DNA of 64,000 bases. Origin: Halostella litorea (GTDB lineage: Archaea > Halobacteriota > Halobacteria > Halobacteriales > Natronoarchaeaceae). The notes under the pieces are model-generated. The model had not been told where the DNA came from, did no database searches, and worked only from the letters and a program-made list of their open reading frames with translations. This document shows, one piece after another, positions 59,752 through 64,000 of this stretch. Positions within the stretch are counted from its first letter, which is position 1. Each line of letters starts with the position of its first letter. The translations under genes and the position numbers were made by a program. The stretch is from assembly GCF_004785955.1 (NCBI RefSeq), contig NZ_SJER01000001.1, forward strand, positions 744,001 to 808,000. Direction: 5' to 3'.

Positions 59752-59915
59752 TCGGTCGAGCGTTCCATCGCGAGACTGCGGTCGTCGGCTGAGATTGGTC
59801 GACGACTGATCGGTCGTCCACGCGAGCGACGCGAGCGTGGGCTCGTCGGACTCTCGGTCCGACGGTGAGCGTTTCATCGGGAGACTGCGGTCGTCGGCTG
59901 GGATCGGCCGACGAC
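59743..59915. repeat. Imperfect direct repeats and a hairpin downstream of carA
   Basis: A 49-base unit occurs at 59758-59806 and 59867-59915 with 44 matching positions. GACGACTGATCGGTCG occurs at 59743-59758 (the end of carA, including its stop) and again exactly at 59801-59816. GTCGGA (59845-59850) and TCCGAC (59858-59863) form a hairpin between the repeat copies. The region has no coding character. The first copy begins within the carA terminus, so it arose by local duplication of the gene's end. The remaining gap to 60092 shows nothing I can assign. Confidence 0.75.
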
Positions 59916-60092
59916 GCCGCCCTTCTGACACACTCCCAGCAACGCGTCCGGCCAGCAGTCGCCAGCGCGGGGGCGGGATCCGGTGCCCGACGACGACTGT
60001 TTCGGCCGTAAAGCGGCTGGAACGGTCCGAAACTGTCCGAACGACGCGCAACGATAAGCTCGGACTAAGCCGCCGGGCTACCTGGCGATCCC

Positions 60093-60236
60093 ATGGCGAA
60101 ACAGTGCGGGAACTGCGGCATCGTCGTCGACAACAGACAGTTGGCCGGGAGCGTCCACGAGATGCCGCCGCTCCAGTGTCCGGAGTGCGACGAGTTCGTG
60201 ATCTGGGGTCCGGTCGAGGAGTCCGAGGCGTACTGA
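60093..60236 (+). CDS. Small zinc-ribbon protein (47 aa)
   Basis: 47 residues: MAKQCGNCGIVVDNRQLAGS, then VHEMPPLQCPECDEFVIWGP, then VEESEAY. Two CxxC pairs (CGNC and CPEC) with 25 residues between them fit a zinc ribbon. There is no membrane segment. It belongs to the class of tiny CxxC proteins common in haloarchaea. Its stop (60234-60236) is one base from the stop of the convergent iron-binding lipoprotein gene. Confidence 0.7.
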   Translation: MAKQCGNCGIVVDNRQLAGSVHEMPPLQCPECDEFVIWGPVEESEAY

Positions 60237-60237
60237 G

Positions 60238-61407
60238 CTACACGTCGCCGGCGACGATGTCGGCGACCCGCTCGCGGTCGAACAGTTCCTCCTCGACGCC
60301 GTACACCTGCTGGGCGGCGCGCTCGGTGACGACGAGGTTCGTGATCGGCCCCTGGTAGAGCGGGCCGCCGCGGTAGACGTCGCCGTTCTGGACGGCGGTC
60401 AGTTGCTTTGCGGTGTCGTTGCTCTCCATGTTGGCGACGAGGGTGTTCCGGAACTCCTCGCGGGTCTGGGCCTCGTGGCCGCGGAACATGATGATCTCGG
60501 GGTCGATGTCGAGCAGCGTCTCGTAGTCGACTCTGCCCCGGGTCTCGTGGAAGTCCCGCACGTCGGTCTCGGCGAACGCGTCGCGGACCTGCAGGTCGCG
60601 CCACTGCTTGAAGCTCGTCCCCTCGCCGATGAGGTACGGCGAGAACTCGTCGGGGTCGTTGCCGGCCGCCCACATGATCGCGACCGCCGGGCGCTCGCCC
60701 TCGGGCGGGACGACGTCGTCGAGGGTCGACTGGAACTCGTCGTGGAGGTCGACGAACGCCTCGTACCGGTCGGTCCGCTGGAACACCTCCGCGAGCTTCC
60801 CGAACGCCTCGTACAGCGAGAGGTACGGGTAGTCCTCGTGCCACGCGTAGCCCGTCGAGAAGATGCTGTTGCCGAAGAAGGGGCCGCCCGTGACCCGCTC
60901 GACCTCCTCGACGTCGTCCATGCTCCAGCTGTCCGACCACCGGCCGGTCAGGAAGTTCGGGTCGATGACGTGGACGTCGGCGTCGATCTCGTAGAACTTC
61001 TCGGGGTCGACGCCGTCGTCGGACAGCCGAACCATGCCGCTCTTGTCGGGGCTGACACCGGGGATCTCGTCGTAGTACTGGGTGTGGTACCGGCTCGGCA
61101 GCCAGACCGCCTCCGGCGGCTCGCGCCCGAGCGCGACGCCCATGTCGGCCCAGCTCCCGTTGTTGGCGACCCATGTCTCGGGGACGCCGTCGAACTCGAC
61201 GGTGCCGACCGGCTCCATCGTCACGGAGTACGGTCCGCTCGATCCGTCGTCCGAGTCCCCGTCGTTCGAAGCGTTGCCGTCGCCGCCGTCGTCCGTCTCC
61301 TCGTCCGAGCCGCCGTAGGACGTACAGCCGGCGACCGCACCCACGCCGGCGGCCGCGGCGGTCGTTCTGAGGACGTTCCGTCTCGTCGTGCGCCGTCCGT
61401 CTGGCAT
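60238..61407 (-). CDS. Iron-siderophore-type ABC transporter substrate-binding lipoprotein
   Basis: 389 residues. The start TTRRNVLRTTAAAAGVGA followed by VAGCTSYGGS combines a twin-arginine motif with a lipobox, so it is exported by Tat and lipid-anchored. An acidic spacer (DDGGDGNASNDGDSDDGSSG) follows. The FecB-like fold is seen in PVGTVEFDGVPETWVANNGS, FYEIDADVHVIDPNFLTGRW, RVTGGPFFGNSIFSTGYAWH, and IMFRGHEAQTREEFRNTLVA. The permease and ATPase genes lie just upstream on the same strand. Its own promoter carries a TTAGG-N4-CCTAA palindrome four bases before the ATG. Confidence 0.88.
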   Translation of the reverse strand: MPDGRRTTRRNVLRTTAAAAGVGAVAGCTSYGGSDEETDDGGDGNASNDGDSDDGSSGPYSVTMEPVGTVEFDGVPETWVANNGSWADMGVALGREPPEAVWLPSRYHTQYYDEIPGVSPDKSGMVRLSDDGVDPEKFYEIDADVHVIDPNFLTGRWSDSWSMDDVEEVERVTGGPFFGNSIFSTGYAWHEDYPYLSLYEAFGKLAEVFQRTDRYEAFVDLHDEFQSTLDDVVPPEGERPAVAIMWAAGNDPDEFSPYLIGEGTSFKQWRDLQVRDAFAETDVRDFHETRGRVDYETLLDIDPEIIMFRGHEAQTREEFRNTLVANMESNDTAKQLTAVQNGDVYRGGPLYQGPITNLVVTERAAQQVYGVEEELFDRERVADIVAGDV

Positions 61408-61410
61408 ATT

Positions 61411-61428
61411 TTTTAGGCCGGCCTAAAA
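61411..61428. promoter_or_regulatory. DtxR-type operator of the substrate-binding protein gene
   Basis: TTTTAGGCCGGCCTAAAA is a perfect 18-bp palindrome, ending four bases from the start codon at 61407. The core TTAGG-N4-CCTAA is shared with the box at 63463-63476. The position over the probable leaderless transcription start fits repression by a DtxR/Idr-type metal sensor. Confidence 0.78.
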
Positions 61429-61459
61429 CATCATAAGCGTTCCGGAACCCCGACCGGAT

Positions 61460-62332
61460 TCACTCGCTCTCGTCGGGCAGCGCGTGGTGGGGGAGGACCT
61501 GCAGTTCCGGCTCGTGCTCGACGGTCGCCTCGACGCCGAACACGTCCGCGAGCAGTTGTTCGGTCACGACCTCCTCCGGGGGGCCCCAGTCGTACAGTTC
61601 GCCGTCGCGCATCGCCACCAGGTAGTCCGCGAACCGGGCGGCCTGGGCGATGTCGTGGAGCACGACGGCGACGGTGACGTCCTGGCGCTCGTTGAGCTGG
61701 CGTACGGTCTCCAGCACGCGGAACTGGTGGTACAGGTCGAGGAAGGTCGTCGGCTCGTCGAGCAACAGGACGTCCGTCTCCTGGGCGAGCACCATCGCGA
61801 TCCAGGCCAGCTGCTTTTGCCCGCCGCTCAGCTGCCCCAGTTCGGCGTCCCGGAGGTGGTCGACGCCGGCCAGATCCAGCGCGCGTTCGACCGCCTCGCG
61901 GTCGGCTTCCGAGACGTCGTCGAAAAAGCCCCGGTGCGGGTAGCGCCCGTGGTACGCCAGGTCCTCGACGGTGATCCCGTCGACCGGGTCGTTCTCCTGG
62001 GAGAGCACGCCCATTTCCCGGGCGAGTTCCTTCTTCCCGAAGGAGTCCAGATCCCGGCCGCGGATCCGCACCGTCCCGGCGTCCGGTGTGAGGTGGTCCG
62101 AGAGCGCCTTCAGGAGCGTGCTCTTGCCGCTGCCGTTCGGCCCCACGAGCGCGGTGACGGCCCCCTCCGGGATGTCGAGGCGGGCGCAGTCGACGACGGT
62201 GCCGTCGCTCGTCGGGTAACTCAGTTCGAGCCCGTCGCCGACGAGGGCGCTGTCGACGACCGCGCCGTCGCCGTCGGTGATCGGCTCGTGGTCCGGTTCG
62301 TCCGCCCGCGCGTCCACGTTCGTGGTTGGCAT
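61460..62332 (-). CDS. Iron-siderophore-type ABC transporter ATPase (FecE-like)
   Basis: 290 residues. Walker A is VGPNGSGKSTLLKALSDHLT, the signature is LGQLSGGQKQLAWIAMVLAQ, and Walker B is DVLLLDEPTTFLDLYHQFRV, followed by VAVVLHDIAQAARFADYLVA (switch His). The FecE-type C-terminus (VVTEQLLADVFGVEATVEHE) fits siderophore or cobalamin importers. The ATG overlaps the stop of the permease gene (ATGA). A region of about 35 residues before the ABC domain (DEPDHEPITDGDGAVVDSAL) is an N-terminal extension. It pairs with the FecCD-type permease as a homodimer. Confidence 0.9.
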   Translation of the reverse strand: MPTTNVDARADEPDHEPITDGDGAVVDSALVGDGLELSYPTSDGTVVDCARLDIPEGAVTALVGPNGSGKSTLLKALSDHLTPDAGTVRIRGRDLDSFGKKELAREMGVLSQENDPVDGITVEDLAYHGRYPHRGFFDDVSEADREAVERALDLAGVDHLRDAELGQLSGGQKQLAWIAMVLAQETDVLLLDEPTTFLDLYHQFRVLETVRQLNERQDVTVAVVLHDIAQAARFADYLVAMRDGELYDWGPPEEVVTEQLLADVFGVEATVEHEPELQVLPHHALPDESE

Positions 62333-63456
62333 CAGAGTTCACCCATCGACTGTTGTTTCCGCATCAGGTACAGGAAGTACGGCCCGCCGACCAGGCCGGT
62401 GACGACGCCCACCGGCACCTGCCTCGGCGTGTTCATCACGACCGGGAAGAACAGCCGCGCGCCCACGTCGGCGACGACCATCAGCGCCGGCCCGGCGAAC
62501 AGGCAGCCGACCATCAGCCGGCGGTAGTCGCTCCCGACGACGTTCCGCACGATGTGTGGCACGACGAGGCCGAAGAAGCCGACGATGCCGGCCACGGCGA
62601 TGGCGGCGCTGGCCGCGAGGATGGCGACGGCCGAGAGCAGGAACCGGACGCGCTCGACGCGCATGCCCAGCGACTGGGCCGTCCGCTCGCCGAGCAGCAG
62701 GACGTTGAGCTGTCGGGCGCCGGCGAGCGCCACGACGATGGCGATGAGGGCCGGCAGGATGGCGATCCGCACCTCCTCCCAGCCCGTGCCGGTGAGCGAC
62801 CCCGTCGTCCAGGCGATCGCCGTCTGGACGACGCCCAGGTCGTCGGCGAAGAAAAACATCGCGCGCTGGAGCGACTGGAACACCATGTTGACGATCACGC
62901 CCGCGAGGACGAGCCGCACGGGGCTGGTCCCGCCCTGCCACGCGATGGCGTACACGACCAAGAACGCGAGCGCCCCGCCGCCGGCCGCGAGGAACGGCAG
63001 GTACGGCGCGAGCCCGCTGAACACGACCAGCGTCAGCAACACCGCGAAGCCGGCCCCGGAGCTCACGCCGAGCACGAACGGGCTCGCCAGTTCGTTGCGC
63101 GTGACCGCCTGGAAGATGGCGCCCGAGACGGCGAGCGCCGCGCCGGCGATCATGCCGACGAACACCCGGGGGAGCCGGAGGTTCCAGACGACGACGCTCC
63201 GCGTCGACATCTCGGGGGCCTCGGCCCCGAAGAGGAACGCGTTCCACGCGTCGAGGTTGAACACGACGCCGGGGTCGAACACCGTGCGCCACGCCTGGCC
63301 GATCGTCATCGAGTACGTCCCGAAGCTCACCTGCGCCAGCCCGCCGGCGACGGTGAGGGCGAGACAAGTGAGACAGAACAGGACGAGCGTCCGGCTGTAC
63401 CACCCCTGCCGGCTCTCAGTCGAGGAACGCGCCGCAACGGCCTCCGAGCTACCCAT
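62332..63456 (-). CDS. Iron-siderophore-type ABC transporter permease (FecCD family)
   Basis: 374 residues. About nine to ten helices are visible, such as TLVLFCLTCLALTVAGGLAQ, GMIAGAALAVSGAIFQAVTR (family motif), GFAVLLTLVVFSGLAPYLPF, and LLSAVAILAASAAIAVAGIV. The coupling loop to the ATPase is GIVGFFGLVVPHIVRNVVGS, the hallmark of the FecCD/BtuC family. The first gene of the two-gene operon with the ATPase, it starts seven bases after a DtxR-type palindrome. It forms the transmembrane part of an importer for ferric siderophores, haem or cobalamin. Confidence 0.92.
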   Translation of the reverse strand: MGSSEAVAARSSTESRQGWYSRTLVLFCLTCLALTVAGGLAQVSFGTYSMTIGQAWRTVFDPGVVFNLDAWNAFLFGAEAPEMSTRSVVVWNLRLPRVFVGMIAGAALAVSGAIFQAVTRNELASPFVLGVSSGAGFAVLLTLVVFSGLAPYLPFLAAGGGALAFLVVYAIAWQGGTSPVRLVLAGVIVNMVFQSLQRAMFFFADDLGVVQTAIAWTTGSLTGTGWEEVRIAILPALIAIVVALAGARQLNVLLLGERTAQSLGMRVERVRFLLSAVAILAASAAIAVAGIVGFFGLVVPHIVRNVVGSDYRRLMVGCLFAGPALMVVADVGARLFFPVVMNTPRQVPVGVVTGLVGGPYFLYLMRKQQSMGEL

Positions 63457-63462
63457 GTTGTT

Positions 63463-63476
63463 TTAGGTTAGCCTAA
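63463..63476. promoter_or_regulatory. DtxR-type operator of the permease-ATPase operon
   Basis: TTAGGTTAGCCTAA matches the bacterial DtxR half-site layout and shares TTAGG-N4-CCTAA with the operator at 61411-61428. It lies seven bases upstream of the permease ATG (63456), in the same relative position as the other box. Two independent copies in one importer make a shared metal-responsive repressor likely. Confidence 0.8.
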
Positions 63477-63542
63477 TCACCGGGATAGTAGTTACGATCC
63501 GGCGGCAGGGCCGGGGAGAACGGAAGCCTGCGGCGGGCTACG

Positions 63543-64000
63543 TCACTCGCCCCAGTTGCGGGCCGCCTTCGGGCGCTCGTCGACGGGCGCGACGTCGAGC
63601 GGTTCGTCGGCCGCGTCGAGCGCCTCCAGGGCCGCGCGGGCGCTGGCCTCCGTCGAGAAGTACGTGATCTCCTCCTCGACGGCCACCTCCAGCAGTTCGC
63701 GCTTGCGGGAGACGATGAGGTCTATCTCGCCGGCCTGCGCGGCCGAGACGAGGTCGACCGCCTCCGAGAGGTCGAAGTGCTCGGTGTACCCCTCGACGAG
63801 CGCCTCGCCCGCCTCCGTGTCGGGGTCGGGGAACTCGTCGGCCGAGAGGTCGACAACGGCGGTCCCCTCCCGGGGGATCGGCTTGCCGGTGGAGTCCTGG
63901 GCCTTGTCGTAGGCCTTGCCGAACGTCGACGCCGTGCCCATCACCTCGCCCGTCGACTTCATCTCGGGGCCGAGGCGCGGGTCGCTGCCCGGCAGGCGGT
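63543..64000 (-). CDS. carB: Carbamoyl-phosphate synthase large subunit (partial, C-terminal end)
   Basis: Only the last about 152 residues are in the window; the 5' part lies past position 64000. The visible start is RLPGSDPRLGPEMKSTGEVM, the end of the second ATP-grasp half. Then comes GTASTFGKAYDKAQDSTGKP and the MGS-like allosteric domain: AGEALVEGYTEHFDLSEAVD, LIVSRKRELLEVAVEEEITY, FSTEASARAALEALD. CarB makes carbamoyl phosphate with CarA. The allosteric domain is complete and of normal length. The gene reads towards carA at 59751, 3.8 kb away, and is separated from it by the iron importer and a small zinc-ribbon gene. Confidence 0.95.
   Translation of the reverse strand, partial: RLPGSDPRLGPEMKSTGEVMGTASTFGKAYDKAQDSTGKPIPREGTAVVDLSADEFPDPDTEAGEALVEGYTEHFDLSEAVDLVSAAQAGEIDLIVSRKRELLEVAVEEEITYFSTEASARAALEALDAADEPLDVAPVDERPKAARNWGE

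Noticed and set aside
59019-59792. Long plus-strand frame inside carA (frame +1)
   Set aside because: Strongly Arg-rich with no hydrophobic core. This is typical of frames read across GC-rich, Asp/Glu-coding DNA, and carA in the true frame has complete motifs.
58564-63542. Horizontal transfer of the iron importer between carA and carB
   Set aside because: Base composition and codon use match the flanks, and there are no repeats, tRNA or integrase at the borders. carA and carB are also commonly apart in haloarchaea.

Overview
The window is chromosomal DNA from a halophilic archaeon (class Halobacteria). It is GC-rich with strong G/C bias at third codon positions, and its proteins are acidic (Asp/Glu rich, Lys poor). 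Many genes start 25-29 bases after an AT-rich TATA-like element, which is the pattern of leaderless haloarchaeal transcripts. The families fit: HalOD1-domain proteins, DUF7282 repeats, PGF-CTERM, a SAMP1-type ubiquitin-like protein, archaeal GatD, split GMP synthetase, class I HMG-CoA reductase. I cannot name the genus. I see no rRNA, tRNA, CRISPR array, insertion sequence or replication origin; this looks like core chromosome with a few accessory genes.

Layout. 1-2.5 kb: an ABC-2 exporter operon divergent from a GbsR/MarR-type regulator, with a near-perfect 16-bp inverted repeat over the exporter start. 2.5-10.6 kb: hmgA, a 42-residue membrane protein, a zinc-ribbon/winged-helix gene pair, a cupin, a LOV-type sensor kinase, a GNAT, icd, a degenerate metallo-hydrolase and an Ntn-type asparaginase. 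10.6-13.1 kb: a secreted protein with about 85 N-glycosylation sequons built from recent tandem duplications. 13.5-22.4 kb: map, HIT protein, CDF transporter, MscS channel, a radical-SAM methylthiotransferase, a PGF-CTERM surface protein, deoC, a DUF63-type protein. 22.5-29.8 kb: a HalOD1 protein, nucleoside phosphorylase, then an ion-transport/stress cluster (AI-2E-type exporter, HPP-USP fusion, K+ channel with RCK domain, two membrane-anchored RCK_C paralogues). 29.8-35.7 kb: SAMP1, GNAT+gatD, small membrane proteins, ArsR-type regulator, a secreted coiled-coil protein. 35.8-38.8 kb: a Vms1/VLRF1-type protein followed by a dgcN-dgcA-like pair. 38.8-43.7 kb: HalOD1 and Bat-type HTH, a ThrRS-derived protein without a recognisable catalytic core, pspA. 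44.4-48.5 kb: pyrG-guaAB and associated small genes. 48.7-55.6 kb: a Tat-exported propeller, moaB with a His-rich N-terminus, a zinc alcohol dehydrogenase-like gene and a DUF7282 multi-repeat surface protein. 55.8-64 kb: an IDI-like Nudix protein, a lipid kinase, a PHP phosphoesterase, an Lrp regulator divergent from carA, and a three-gene iron/siderophore-type ABC importer between carA and the 3' part of carB.

How the genes work together. Pyrimidine and purine nucleotide synthesis (carA, carB, pyrG, guaAB) and nucleoside salvage (phosphorylase, deoC) are well represented. Isoprenoid synthesis appears twice (hmgA and the IDI-like gene, the latter next to a lipid kinase). The importer carries two matching TTAGG-N4-CCTAA palindromes just upstream of its two transcription units, which points to DtxR-family, iron-dependent control. 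The most unusual items are the ThrRS-like protein that keeps only editing and anticodon-binding domains, the IDI-like enzyme lacking the catalytic Cys, the complete LOV photosensor kinase, the VLRF1 protein, and the two duplication-built, sequon-rich surface proteins.
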